From Pseudorasbora parva (Eukaryota > Chordata > Actinopteri > Cypriniformes > Gobionidae), in NCBI RefSeq assembly GCF_024679245.1, contig NC_090178.1, positions 7,316,202 through 7,380,201 of the forward strand: DNA of 64,000 nt, given 5' to 3'. Of the stretch, positions 25,135 through 60,858 are shown piece by piece. Each line of letters begins with the position of its first letter. Position 1 is the first letter of the stretch. The notes below the pieces were generated by a model, which was not told the origin of the DNA, did not search any database, and was given only the letters and a program-made list of their open reading frames with translations. Both the position numbers and the translations under genes were made by a program.

Positions 25135-27548
25135 CTAAACTAACCCTACCCTTAAACTTACCTATACCACCACACCTGACCCTAACTTTACCCTTAAACT
25201 TACCCATCCCACCACACCTGTCTCTAACTTTACCCTGAAACTTACCCATCCCACCACACCTGTCTCTAACTTTACCCTTAAACTTACCCACACCATCACA
25301 CCTGTCTCTAACTTTACCCTTAAACTTACCCATCCCGCCACACCTGACCCTAACTTTACCCTTAAACTTACCCACACCACCACACCTGTCCCTAACTTTA
25401 CCCTTAAACTTACCCACGCCACCATACCTGTCCCTAACTTTACCCTTAAACTTACCCACGCCACCACACCTGTCTCTAACTTTACCCTTAAACTTACCCA
25501 CACCACCACACCTGTCCCTAACTTTCCCCTTAAACTTACCCACACCACCACACCTGTCCCTAACTTTCCCCTTAAACTTACCCACACCACCACACCTGTC
25601 CCTAACTTTCCCCTTAAACTTACCCACACCACCACACCTGTCTCTAATTCTACCCTTAAACTTACCCACACCACCACACCTGTCTCTAACTTTCCGCTTA
25701 AACTTACCCACACCACCACACCTGTCCCTAACTTTACCCTTAAACTTACCCACGCCACCATACCTGTCCCTAACTTTACCCTTAAACTTACCCACGCCAC
25801 CACACCTGTCTCTAACTTTACCCTTAAACTTACCCACACCACCACACCTGTCCCTAACTTTCCCCTTAAACTTACCCACACCACCACACCTGTCCCTAAC
25901 TTTCCCCTTAAACTTACCCACACCACCACACCTGTCCCTAACTTTCCCCTTAAACTTACCCACACCACCACACCTGTCTCTAATTCTACCCTTAAACTTA
26001 CCCACACCACCACACCTGTCTCTAACTTTCCGCTTAAACTTACCCACACCACCATACCTGTCCCTAACTTTCCTCTTAAACTTACCCACACCACCACACC
26101 TGTCTCTAACTCTACCCTTAAACTTACCCACACCACCACACCTGTCTCTAACTTTCCCCTTAAACTTACCCACACCACCATACCTGTCCCTAACTTTACC
26201 CTTAAACTTACCCACATCACCACACCTGTCTCTAACTCTACCCTTAAACTTACCCACACCACCACACCTGTCCCTAACTTTCCCCTTAAACTTACCCACA
26301 CCACCATACCTGTCCCTAACTTTCCCCTTAAACTTACCCACACCACCACACCTGTCCCTAACTTTCCCCTTAAACTTACCCACACCACCACATCTGTCCC
26401 TAACTTTCCCCTTAAACTTACCCACACCACCACACCTGTCCCTAACTTTCCCCTTAAACTTACCCACACCACCACACCTGTCCCTAACTTTACCCTTAAA
26501 CTTACCCACACCACCACACCTGTCCCTAACTTTACCCTTAAACTTACCCACACCACCACACCTGACCCTAACTTTACCCTTAAACTGACCCACACCACCA
26601 CACCTGTCTCTAACTTTACCCTTGAACTTACCCACACCACCCCACCTGTCTCTAACTTTACCCTTAAACTTACCCACACCACCACACCTGTCTCTAACTT
26701 TACCCTTAAACTTACCCACACCACCACACCTGTCCCTAACTTTACCCTTGAACTTACCCACGCCACCCCACCTGTCTCTAACTTTACCCTTAAACTTACC
26801 CACACCACCACACCTGTCCCTAACTTTACCCTTAAACTTACCCACACCACCACACCTGTCCCTAACTTTACCCTTAAACTTACCCACACCACCACACCTG
26901 ACCCTAACTTTACCCTTGAACTTACCCACACCACCCCACCTGTCTCTAACTTTACCCTTAAACTTACCCACATCACCACACCTGTCTCTAACTCTACCCT
27001 TAAACTTACCCACACCACCACACCTGTCCCTAACTTTCCCCTTAAACTTACCCACACCACCATACCTGTCCCTAACTTTCCCCTTAAACTTACCCACACC
27101 ACCACACCTGTCCCTAACTTTCCCCTTAAACTTACCCACACCACCACATCTGTCCCTAACTTTCCCCTTAAACTTACCCACACCACCACACCTGTCCCTA
27201 ACTTTCCCCTTAAACTTACCCACACCACCACACCTGTCCCTAACTTTACCCTTAAACTTACCCACACCACCACACCTGTCCCTAACTTTACCCTTAAACT
27301 TACCCACACCACCACACCTGACCCTAACTTTACCCTTAAACTGACCCACACCACCACACCTGTCTCTAACTTTACCCTTGAACTTACCCACACCACCCCA
27401 CCTGTCTCTAACTTTACCCTTAAACTTACCCACACCACCACACCTGACCCTAACTTTACCCTTGAACTTACCCACACCACCACACCTGTCCCTAACTTTA
27501 CCCTTAAACTTACCCACACCACCACACCTGTCCCTTACTTTACCCGTA
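25135..27548. repeat. 42-bp minisatellite, about 57 units, with higher-order structure
   Basis: The unit on the + strand reads roughly ACCACCACACCTGTCYCTAA then CTTTACCCTTAAACTTACCCAC. Units differ by point changes and hardly ever by indels. Because 42 is a multiple of 3, frames stay open throughout on the minus strand (repeat KVRDRCGGVGKFKG) and in places on the plus strand; these are artefacts. Rare variants recur at 756 bp (18 units) and 336 bp (8 units), showing block duplication. The + strand has about one or two G per unit, so the other strand is G-rich. It contains telomere-like CCCTAA words. Confidence 0.95.
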
Positions 27549-28566
27549 TTTACCTCAATGTCAGCAAAAGGGTTCAGCAATACAATATGAGCACAATAAG
27601 TGCTTGTAATGAACTGTACTTTTTTTTAATTGTACTTTTTTTTGATGCAAGTACATAGTAGTAAAGGACACCTAATATAAAGTGGGGCCATACAAGTAAA
27701 TAAAAATGATTTAATAATACATAGTGCAGTACTATAATGAATAGGAAATAACACTTTATAATGTAAAATAATAAAAACCAAATATTTTCCAAATAATATT
27801 TTAGTTATTTATTAAATTAACATTACATTAATATTCCACAGTGTAAGTTGAGAACATTAAAATATATAGCTGCCTTTTAAATATTACAATGGGGGTCCCT
27901 TTCACAAAGTTGATCATATTTGAGGGTCCATCCATGTCCTCTAAAGATTGAAAACCCCTAGGGCTGCTTGCATAAACTGCTAAGACTAGTCTTACAAGTT
28001 AGTCACCAATGTTTTTTTAAAGATTGTTCTTTTTTTTTTTTAAAGTCAGTTACATATAAACGTAGATTGGTCTAATATTTGATACCGTAAAGTAAGAATG
28101 ATTACCCCTAACTAACTGCTAGTTAGTCATACTTGTTTTTAAGACACAGACGTAACATAATGGCTGTGTTTATGCAACTGCCCCCTCAAGAATCCAATCT
28201 TTCTTTGAATCACCACTCTTTCTTTGAATAACTAAATAAACTAATCTTTTCATGATGCGTGTTCAATGAGTCAAGGTTACTCCAGGGCCTGTGAGATCAA
28301 TCTCAACGAACACTGACCTCATCAGTGTGTTGGTCACTCTGATATCTCATTGTTTGGTTTGTGATAACAGCAAACTTGTTTGTTAAGCTCAGACTAAATT
28401 AACGGCAGTTTATTCAGGGAAGACGGCTCACATCCAGTTGATATGATCGGCTGGGCATCCAATGCCGTTCATCTGTATTCCATCATGAGTGTTTCACTGA
28501 AGAATGTAGTGTTGCACCTGTAATTATAACGAGGCGTTGAACGTGTGTGTTGCATTTGTTGTTTAG

Positions 28567-28632
28567 TTTGAGCAGTCGGCGTGAGGAATGCTGTCCTGAG
28601 AAGAGCTTTACGGCAGAAACGGCTTCGTACAG
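28567..28632 (+). other. Candidate 5' UTR exon 2 of phldb3
   Basis: The acceptor TTGTTGTTTAG (to 28566) and donor TACAG|GTAAGAG (28633) bound a 66-base GC-richer block. It holds only a three-codon upstream frame (ATG CTG TCC TGA), so it would be non-coding. It could join 23860 to 33691. This rests on splice-site quality alone. Confidence 0.35.
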
Positions 28633-29163
28633 GTAAGAGATACCAAATACACACGCATCTTTAATAATGATAATCTAAAGTTACAGTTTTACAGTTATAC
28701 TGGAAAATAAATTATTTAGTAAATACGAAGTTTGGTTTACAAGAAAGTCTTTACAGTACAATACAGTACAGTTACAATACAGTAATTTCAGTCTTTCTAC
28801 TTCAAAATATCACATTTAATTCAATGTGGTACTTGTTTCATAGTAATTATCTGCATTTACTAGCAATTTCAGAGTGAAAATAGTTTTGAAGTAAATCCTA
28901 CACCAAATAAAAAAGAATTGGGCATTTGTATTAGCAGATTTTTTGGCATGCATCATGAAAGTACTATTTTAGGTACCTATGTGTACAATGTAAATATCAT
29001 TTGTACATGGTGATATCATGTTATTTGGGTATTTACCATGGAAGTATTGTGGTATTTAAAACAAAAAAGCTTGGGGTACCATGTAAATTATTATTTTTTG
29101 GGACAAAAGCCATGCTAATACCTTAATATTTCGACATAAGCCATTTTAATACGATGACAGTCT

Positions 29164-29830
29164 GGGTGTGTTCCCCCCTGTAGTTGAGTGTACTTGGATT
29201 GTTTGGCCCAGCCCAAAAAAAGACATTTAGTCCTGGTGTGCTTAGCGTTCACATATGCTCCAAACCTGATTGGTCTGCTTTTATTATGTATATTTTGTGA
29301 CAGAACTTACCAGACATCCAAAACAATGCTGTGTGTGTGCTGGGCTAAATGTGCTCGTTGCACGTACCTATGAGGGTATTTTGAGCTGCTGAGAACTTGT
29401 GAAGAGCTTTTAAAATGTGTAAAGGAGTCTAAACAGCAGCAGGAATCCCTCCGTCACACACAAATGAAGATCGGCTGCAAGGAGACGCGGTTCTGATGCT
29501 TGTACTGAACTGTGAAGGGCAACATCACAACTAATACGAGAATTAAACAGGTGTGTGTGAGCATTCTGTTCTTTTTAGGGTCGCATCTTGTGACATCACG
29601 TCCTGTTTTTGGTTATGTCTGTCGTCCGTGTTGTGTTCATATTTCAGTCGATCCGCACCAGAGTTGATTTGGAAGCAGTGCGAGACCCATCTTTTCATCT
29701 TGTTTGGTGGTGCACACCAGGGTTCAGATGGCAGTGTTCACACTTATCCAAATGAACTGCACTAACAGAGCAATCACACCAGAGTTTGTTTTAATCAAAC
29801 CAAACATGCCAAGTGTGAACACACCCTTAA
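29164..29830. repeat. DNA-transposon remnant with GGGTGTGTTC ends
   Basis: GGGTGTGTTCCCCCC at the left and AGTGTGAACACACCCTTAA at the right are inverted repeats. The inside is decayed, with TTTGGTTTGATT-like words. No coding sequence or clear target duplication is seen. Confidence 0.5.
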
Positions 29831-29885
29831 CGTACCAGGTAAAAAGTTCCAGAATTTCCAGCTGGAAGTATTAATTCAGTACCAT

Positions 29886-30032
29886 GGAATACTCTAAGAA
29901 AAAAGTCTTTGTTATGGTTCTATATAGAACCCATAAAAATGATCCCATGATTGGAAGCCCTAAACGTTCTATATGAAGTACATGACAGAAGCCTTTAAGC
30001 TTCTATATAGCAGCTTTTCTTGTAACTGTGCA
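29886..30032. repeat. GGTTCTATATAGAACC-containing MITE-like repeat
   Basis: Starts near TACTCTAAGAAAAAAG and ends near CTTTTCTTGTAACTGTG. It contains the palindrome GGTTCTATATAGAACC and further CTTCTATATAG words, a pattern common in fish genomes. Non-coding. Confidence 0.5.
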
Positions 30033-30986
30033 CCACAGTAAGGGTTTTTTGTCTTGTTTTTTATCTAAACTGGTTTTACAAGAAGATTTGGTGGAGTGCA
30101 ACTGAGTTGTGTCGTATGAATAGTGGGTTTTGTGGCAGGATGTGGAAGATATTTTGTTGACATGCAGATTCTTCTGTCCGATGCCAAACACAATACGGAC
30201 GGCGCGCACACAACACTGACCCTATTTGCTGTAACGTTAAGAATCATGGAAGGAATGTGCATGGGTTAGTGGCGGGTTACTGCAGAGTCGAGGAGAAATG
30301 ATTAGTAAGTCAGTGCGAACAGAGTCGGACTCGTCAGTCAGAGCCAGCGGTGGTTAGTAATGACCAGGAGGGGCCTGTTATATAACAGGATGTTTATGCC
30401 ACATTTTATCTCTTCTGCCACTCCTCTGCAATTACAAATTATAATTCCCTCATTACACCCATTTGTTTCACCCATGTGATGCTACCTGTAGCTTTTTTCT
30501 ATTACTTTCACTCTTGGGTTTCTTTTTGTTTCTTTTGTAAGTGTATCACAGTGACCCAGAACTGTCATATCTGCATTTTCACTTTATCGTTTCTGGACTT
30601 CAAACCTTACATGAATGCTGCTCACTCCTCTGAGTTGGATTTTAGATAAAAAGCAGATTAGATTGTGTTTAGGCTTGTTGGTGTCACATGTGGCCTAGTG
30701 TTAGTTAACCAAACTAATCTTAACACTCTGGACAAATCTGGCTACAGCCAGGACAACATCCTGGTTTTTACAACAACCCCTAGTGAGCTCTCCAAAACTG
30801 TCTATATGGGCTGTCTATATACATATAATATTTACATGGTAAATTATGCCTTATGATATGCTTTCTTTTATAAAAAGAGCAGATCAATCTTTATTATAAT
30901 ACTTTTAGTAGTATTAGTATTGCTGTTATTATTGTATTATTTATATATTATTATATTTGTATATTTTATATATTGCATATAAATTG

Positions 30987-31093
<107 letters not shown>

Positions 31094-31095
31094 GG

Positions 31096-31965
31096 TTCCC
31101 ACCTGTGCATTAAGTCAATTCATGAAATTTCCTCACTACTAACTATACCACAGTCAACTGTTAGTGGTATTATAACAAAGTGGAAGCAATTGGGAACAAC
31201 ATCAACTCAGCCACAAAGTGGTAGGCCACGTAAAATCAACCATAGTGCGCAGAAGTCACACTAGAATACAATAGCTACAGCCCTTTAAACTTTGTGTGGC
31301 CTTCAGATTAGCTCAAGAACAGTGTGTAGAGAGCTTCATGGAATACGTTTCCATGGCCAAGTAGCTCATCCAAGCCTTACAAGTGCCATGCAAAGCGTTT
31401 GGATGCAGTGTTGTAAAGCACACCGCCACTGGACTCTAGAGCAGTGGAGACGTGTTCTCTGGAGTGACCAATGAAGCTTCTCTGTCTGGCAATCCGATGG
31501 ACGAGTCTGAGTGAATTGTGCCAAGTGTAAAGTTTTGTGGAGGGGGATTATGGTTTGGGGTTGATTTTCAGAGGTTGGGCTTGGCCCCTTAGTTCCAGTG
31601 AAAGATACTCTTAATGCTTCAGCATACCGAGACATTTTGGATAATTTCATCCTCCCAACTTTGTGGGAACAGTTTGGTGATGCCCCCTTCCTGTTCCAAC
31701 ATGACCACCACCAGTGCACAAAGCAAGGTCCAAAAAGTTCATGGGTCCACAAAGCGAGTTTGGTGTGGAGGAACTTGACTGGCCTGCACAGAGACCTGAC
31801 CTCAACCCGATTTAACACCTTTGGGATGAATTAGAGAGGAGACTGCGAGCCAGGCCTTCTCGTCCAACATCAGTGCCTAACCTTACAAATGAGTTTCTAG
31901 AAGTTGAAGCTGTTATAGCTGCAAAGGGGGGACCAACTCCATATTAAACCCTATAGATTAAGAAT
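31096..31965 (+). mobile_element. Tc1-like transposase remnant
   Basis: Translated pieces in shifting frames include SSRTVCRELHGIRFHGQVAHP, LEQWRRVLWSDQ, DNFILPTLWEQFGDAPFLFQHD, DELERRLRARPS and the terminal AAKGGPTPY. These are the usual Tc1 DNA-binding and DDE blocks. Stops, frameshifts and a deletion near the C terminus kill the copy. No terminal repeats are visible. Confidence 0.8.
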
Positions 31966-31974
31966 AGGATGTCA

Positions 31975-32400
31975 TTAAAGGGGTCATGAGCTGTGTATTT
32001 TTTATTGTTTTATGATGTTTCCTGGGGTGCCCTTATAATGCTAGAATGCTTTTCACATCAAATATTGTTATAATTTATAAATAAAAGACATTTTTCCTAC
32101 CCTGATTTTAGCCCTCTGCTCTGAATGCTCTGTTTTAAGGGGCGTGTCCGCTGGGAGACTTCAGTGTAAACACCCACTGCTGTGATTGGCGAACGTATTT
32201 GCATTTGAAATAGTATTACTTCCTCTTTTAGCTCGTTTTTACTATTACAGCTCTAATGGGTAACTAATCGTGAAAAGTGTTTCATTATTTCAATCTATGG
32301 CATTATATTAAGATTGGTTGAAAGGTAGCGGTGATGATCTTTGTTTCCGATCACACACATGCTCAGCGCATGAAAGCAGCGATCTCATAATTGCATGTAT
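31975..32400. repeat. TTAA-type repeat, 5' portion
   Basis: TTAAAGGGGTCATGAGCTGTG at 31975 is the left end of a TTAA-family repeat, followed by GGGGCGTGTCCGCTGGGAG. No matching right end is found, and the sequence degrades into a TA array. Confidence 0.5.
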
Positions 32401-32408
32401 TTTTTTTT

Positions 32409-32412
<4 letters not shown>

Positions 32413-32460
<48 letters not shown>
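32413..32460. repeat. (TA)n microsatellite
   Basis: An uninterrupted TA array of about 24 units follows a T-run. Confidence 0.95.
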
Positions 32461-32465
<5 letters not shown>

Positions 32466-33692
32466 ATATTTAATTTTTTTTATTATGTTACCGCCTTAGA
32501 TGCCTTCTTTTTAGCCAAAGAGTAGATCAAATTTCCCTTTCTGCATGATAATTATTTGATATTTTTATTATTATCTTATATATTACGCTGCCTTCTAAGA
32601 TGGACTCTTTTATTCAAAGTTCATGTTTTATTTTATATATTATTATTTTTAATTTATATATTAAAATATAATTTGTATTAGTCAAATTGTAAGGCAGCAT
32701 TGCATGTATCCTTTGCAGAGAACTCAGTCCTATAATACATTGCAATAAGTGCGTTTTTCATCTCGACAATATCTCGACTGCTAGTTAAAAAGCTTCTGGG
32801 TCTAGTTTTAATCAACAGTACATGTGATAAAATACATACTTAAACACCTGCTTTTGTCATGAAGGGCTAAGCTAAAATCCTGTTCAAACAAACTATTGTG
32901 TGTGTCTGCTTTAGTGAGGCTGTGGTTATTCTAGGACTCCAGTCTCTCTCTCTGTGGAAATATGAAACCAGCCTGTGACATTTTAGAAGCCACTTCCTCC
33001 TCCAGAAACTTTGTGTGTCAGTCTGTGTTTGGAACTCCTCATATCGGAGTTTTATATTTATCCGTGTGGCTCCAGCTCTCTGAATCCTAATAAGGCTTCA
33101 GCATGGGCAGGACTGATGGACAGGGCAGAGAGACGGTGGGAAAAGGTTTGGACAATGGCGTACCGAGAGTCTGTTCCCACACTCAGCTTTGTCAGATTAA
33201 GAGCGTAAGTGGGCGATACGGGGTGGAGAGAACTGAAGCTCACAGACGGACAAATACAAAAGCTTCAATGAACACACAGAGTCCATTTACAGTGAACTGT
33301 GGCCTTGTTGTATGGTATTGTGTAAAAAACACCTGAACAAGCTACAGAAAAACCCATTGTCGCCATAAAGGCATTGATCTAGTGTCTTTCATCTTCACAG
33401 CCTTTCCTGTGGTTTGTTGGAACACATCTCACCTGAGAATTAAGAGCTATTTTATATATAAAATGTTTCTGATTAATCTAATTAAGAAACTTGCAGAACA
33501 CAACATAAGCTGGTTACCAGTCATGTGCATCTTTTTAGGAAAGGAATTCATTTGTATGTGCAATGCATGTTGGCTTGAGCATCTGTCATTTGACCCTTAT
33601 TTGCAGCCCCCATGAGCCAGACTGAATTACTGTAATGTGCCAATGTCCCATACCTCCATATTTAACTAGTCTCCACTCCTGTTTAATTAGAC

Positions 33693-56826
<23,134 letters not shown>

Positions 56827-57159
56827 TGAACACTAGAACACATCCTGACACATGAGGAAACCCATTGAGGAGATCACTCAGGGACTTTAATGGATGCCAC
56901 AACACAAGATGAATATGAATGTCAGTCGGAGCAGAGGACTCTGGGATATGGTGTAGAAACACTCATAAACAGACAGTCAGATGTGGACCTTCAGTGGGTT
57001 TGTGTTCTGCTACCATCTGCTGTTACACTAACAGAGCACATCCCACACCTCACTCATCGAGGCTGACGTGTGCCATGTTTCTTACACACTATTTATTATT
57101 GTTACATATTCATTGTTGTCATGTTTTGCTATTTTGGGGTAAAAATTCTGCAAAGTGTT

Positions 57160-57165
57160 AATAAA
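57160..57165 (+). promoter_or_regulatory. Polyadenylation signal of phldb3
   Basis: AATAAA lies 334 bases after the TGA at 56824-56826. 56827 to about 57185 is the likely 3' UTR. Confidence 0.6.
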
Positions 57166-57699
57166 CATTTACATTCCAAACAATGTGTCAGGACCTTGTG
57201 TGACCTCATGGGCTATAAAACATCAGCTCATTGTTATTTTGTGTTAAATATATTAAACACATAAATAAATTACTGTCAATTAAATTTAAACCTCAAGGAA
57301 AAACAAGTTTGATTAAAATAATATGAAAATTCCTCTTCTGATACAACTAAAATGTTTATAAAATGTTTTAACTATAAAAATGAGTCCTCAAATATATAGT
57401 TCATTTAAAAAATGTATATTTAAATAAATAGACCTAAAGAAAATACAAGGTTTAATAAATATATTAACTGTAGAAAATAAATCTGTAAAATAACAGAAAA
57501 AGTACTGGCAGGTTATTACCCAGACATTATCCAGTAATTTTACAAACATTTCCAATAACCCTAACAAAACGCAATTAAGTGCAAAAATCTAAATACAGGT
57601 AAAACACCTGTAGAAAATAAATACAGAAAATTCTGTTACATCATTACAGTACATTGTGCCCTATTTTTGAAAAAATTTTAGTGTGTGTATGTGTGACAC

Positions 57700-57705
57700 T
57701 GTGTG

Positions 57706-57766
<61 letters not shown>

Positions 57767-57960
57767 GTATGTATATATAGTGCTGTCAAACGATTTATCA
57801 TGATTAGTTGCATCCAAAATAAAAGTTAGTTTACATAATATGTGTGTGTACTGTGTATAATTATAATGTAGCCTATATATAAACACACATGCATTTATAT
57901 ATTATATATATATAAACTGTATAGACACACACACAGTGCATGCATATAAACACGATGCGT
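57700..57960. repeat. (TA)n array and GTGCTGTCAAACGATT repeat
   Basis: A TA array (about 57708-57760) is followed by GTGCTGTCAAACGATTTATC and CCAAAATAAAAGTTAGTTTAC, a very common teleost dispersed repeat. Non-coding. Confidence 0.65.
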
Positions 57961-58004
57961 TTATGTAGGTTTAATATGTGTGTGGAAGTAGGATTTTGTT
58001 ATAG

Positions 58005-58006
<2 letters not shown>

Positions 58007-58065
<59 letters not shown>
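58007..58065. repeat. (CA)n microsatellite
   Basis: About 29 CA units. A second CA array at 62213-62248 bounds the other side of the GGGGACATT repeat. Confidence 0.95.
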
Positions 58066-58068
<3 letters not shown>

Positions 58069-58589
58069 TTTCCATGTTTTATGGGGACATTCCATAGGGG
58101 TAATGTTTTTATACCGTACAAACCGTATTTTCTATCCCCTTACACTGCCCCTGCCCCTAAACCTACCCATCACAGGAAACATTCTGCATTTTTACTTTCT
58201 CAAAAAAAAAAAACTCCTTCTGTGTGATTTATAAGATGTTTTCCTCATGGGGACCAAAAAATGTCCCCACAAGGACAAGGATTTCGGATATTGCCATCTT
58301 TGTGCACTCTTAAAAATGATGTGTCAAAAATGAACACAGAATTTGTGTTAAGGGATTCGTAACACATTTTGTGTTACTACAGACACATGATGTGTAAATA
58401 TAGTGTTCAACTGTTTACACAATTACTGTGTAAAACCCATTTAGTAGTATGTTTACATTAAAGGCATCTTTTCTGTTGCAAATAGTCAATGGGTGTTGGC
58501 AACTTTAACTATTGGATTTATTTATCACGTTGCAAATGTGAATATCGCATTTTAACAAGTCTGGGGGAAAACTGGAATAACATTGCTGC

Positions 58590-58676
58590 GCTGCCTGCGC
58601 ATGCGCAGTCGCTTCCGTTTCCAACAATGACAAACTGACGGCTGGCCAGCTTCGATTCTCCCTCAGGTGAGTGAAT
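58590..58676 (+). promoter_or_regulatory. Promoter-like block with NRF1 palindrome and first-exon donor
   Basis: TGCGCATGCGCA at 58596-58607 is a perfect NRF1 palindrome. CTTCCG lies just downstream, and CCTCAG|GTGAGTG is a strong donor near 58666. This looks like a TATA-less CpG promoter with a non-coding first exon for the gene remnant in the element. Confidence 0.5.
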
Positions 58677-59207
58677 TTAATTAAACGCGTAAAATAGTAC
58701 ATATTTCTCCACATAACATGAGAAAGATTTGTGTTAATTGTCTAGGAAATATAATTTGTTTGTTTTAACCGTTATTTTGCCGTTTCCATGTTCCCACACA
58801 CCGAATGTTTGTGTGTTAACTTTAGGCCAGCGGGCTCTCACGTTTTGCAAAGGTGTTTATAGGTATTGTTTTTAAAAAGACTTAAAGGTTAATGCATGGT
58901 TCCTTAAGTTTAAACTTGTAATAGTCCCTTTTGGCTTTTACCAAATACTATGCGTTAGTTTAAACGACGTTGTGGCGACGTGTGTTGTGTAATGTTATAT
59001 ATTTTAAAGTCTATGGTTGTGTAACGTTAGTTTAAAAAACGCGCCACTTTGTGCCAGCAGCTTGTCACTGACTAAGCTATTTAAAGTTGTATGGATTACG
59101 GGATGAAAACATTTAACATTTACGTTTTTTCGTTGGTTTAAATTATGACTCATATGATTACAGCATTATAATATGGTGTTGTTTTTATTATTATATATTT
59201 TAACTAG

Positions 59208-59807
59208 GTAATGGAAGACCAGGATCCAGTCACATCATATTACGTTACACTTGGTAAGTTAATACTTGTTTAACAAAGCTGCTGAGCACAAAAAGGTTGT
59301 TTTATAATTTGTTAATATTAATATTTCATTGTTTCTGTTTTTCTGTTTTATTCACTGCATGTGGACATTTAATTTTCCAAGATGACCGGTGGGAAAGAAG
59401 ACAGACTGGAGAAAGCTGATAATGAGCAGGATGGTAAGGATTTATTTTATTTCTGTGGCATGTGCACACATTTCTAAATGTGGTAATGGGACAATGACAT
59501 GTACATTGTAACACTCAATTCATAAATTAAAAGTAATCATTTCAAATAGACACTGTTAATCCTCATTCATCATCATCCACATACTCTATTGGAACTGGTG
59601 CCAGTATGCATTATGTTAGCTTTTAATAAAGTTTCAATATTGCATGAAACATTTTCTGATGCTTTTCATTGTTTCATTGTTGTAGGCTGGTACCAGTGTG
59701 ACGTCTCTGCTTACAGAAGGCATAAAAGGATCGCCAATGTCAACTCAGCCGCAGCTGGTTTCCATCGGCTCTACAGGACATTAAAGGGTTCGTTCACCCA
59801 AAAATGA
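59208..59807 (+). pseudogene. Spliced coding remnant in the CAC element, function unknown
   Basis: Exon 59208-59253 has ATG (59211) MEDQDPVTSYYVTL. Exon 59382-59433 has ATG MTGGKEDRLEKADNEQD. Exon from 59686 reads (G)WYQCDVSAYRRHKRIANV. Starting at 59382, the frame continues across the splice into the third exon to 59807 (57 aa). Its last seven codons come from the TTAA MITE inserted at 59781, so the original gene is cut there. Starting at 59211 instead gives only 26 aa, in another frame. I recognise no domain. Confidence 0.45.
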
Positions 59808-60557
59808 AAATTGTCATTAATGACTCACTCTAATGTCGTTTCAGACCCGTAAGACCTGCGTTCATCTTCGGAGCACGGTTTAAGATATTTTATATTTAGT
59901 CTGAGCGCTTTCTGTATCTCCATTGAACACGTATGTATGGTATACTGTTCCTTTCCTGAAGGACCAGAAAGGTAATAAAAACATCATCAAAGTAGTCCAT
60001 GTGTGACATCTGTGGGTTCGTTAGAATCTCTTGAAGCATCCAAAATAAATTTTGGTCCAAAAATAACAAACACTACGAAAACTACTAATCAGCATTGTCT
60101 TCTTTTCCGTGTTTGTTTTAAATCAACCGACTATATCCCTTCGCAGTGACGCACGCTGCTGATGTGTTTTTGGGTGCGCACAAGCTTCGTTTATAGTCTG
60201 AGGGAGTCTGCGCAGTCGTAAACGCGGATTAAAAACAAACACGGAAGAGATGACAATGCTGAATAAAGTCGTAGCTTTTGTTATTTTGGGACCAAAATCT
60301 ATTTTCGATGCTTCAAAAATTCTAACTAACCCACAGATGTCACACATGGACTACTTTGATGATGTTTTTTTTCCCCTTTCTGGAAAGGAACAGTATACTG
60401 TGCATATGTTTTCAATGGAGGGACAGAATCTCTCGGATTAAATATAAAATATCTTAAACTGTGTGTGAAGATGAACGAAGGTTTTACGGGTGTGGAACGA
60501 CATTAGGGTAAGGAGTTAATGACATCGTTTTCATTTTTGGGTGAACTAACCCTTTAA
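59781..60557. repeat. TTAA-flanked inverted-repeat MITE
   Basis: TTAAAGGGTTCGTTCACCC at the left and GGGTGAACTAACCCTTTAA at the right, with long complementary arms (CACATGGACTACTTTGATGA pairs with TCATCAAAGTAGTCCATGTG). Same family as 4400-5195. Confidence 0.88.
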
Positions 60558-60858
60558 GACGGTATGTAATTGTGGCAAAAAATTATTATTTTGCTTTTCC
60601 ACTTGATGTAAAAAGCCTCACTTGTGCTCTAGACAAACTTTTTCAAATTCTATTGGCTGTATAATCTTCAATATCCATGCCAACTGTCTTCAGTTTATAA
60701 TGTATGTGACCTGCCTTTGTCCCAGTCCACTTGCAAACGATCAAATGCTATAGAATTAATTGCCAAATTGTAGCGTTGTACCTAATTTAAACAGACGATG
60801 TATAACTGTCAAAAGTGCATGGAAAATATTTTTGTCAATACAAAACTTGATTTGACAT

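Noticed and set aside
26622..27344. 240-aa plus-strand Pro/Leu/Thr frame
   Set aside because: Same minisatellite read on the other strand; no coding features.
25135..27548. CRISPR-like array
   Set aside because: There are no spacers, the units are contiguous, and the genome is a vertebrate.
25118..27580. 820-aa and 787-aa minus-strand open frames of 14-residue repeats
   Set aside because: They are the 42-bp minisatellite read in frames kept open because the unit is a multiple of three. Several frames and both strands are open equally.
33103..33207. Possible coding exon ending at GTAAGT
   Set aside because: Joined to the exon at 33691 its open frames do not enter the MPRHNMDTQ frame. It could only be a 5' UTR exon.
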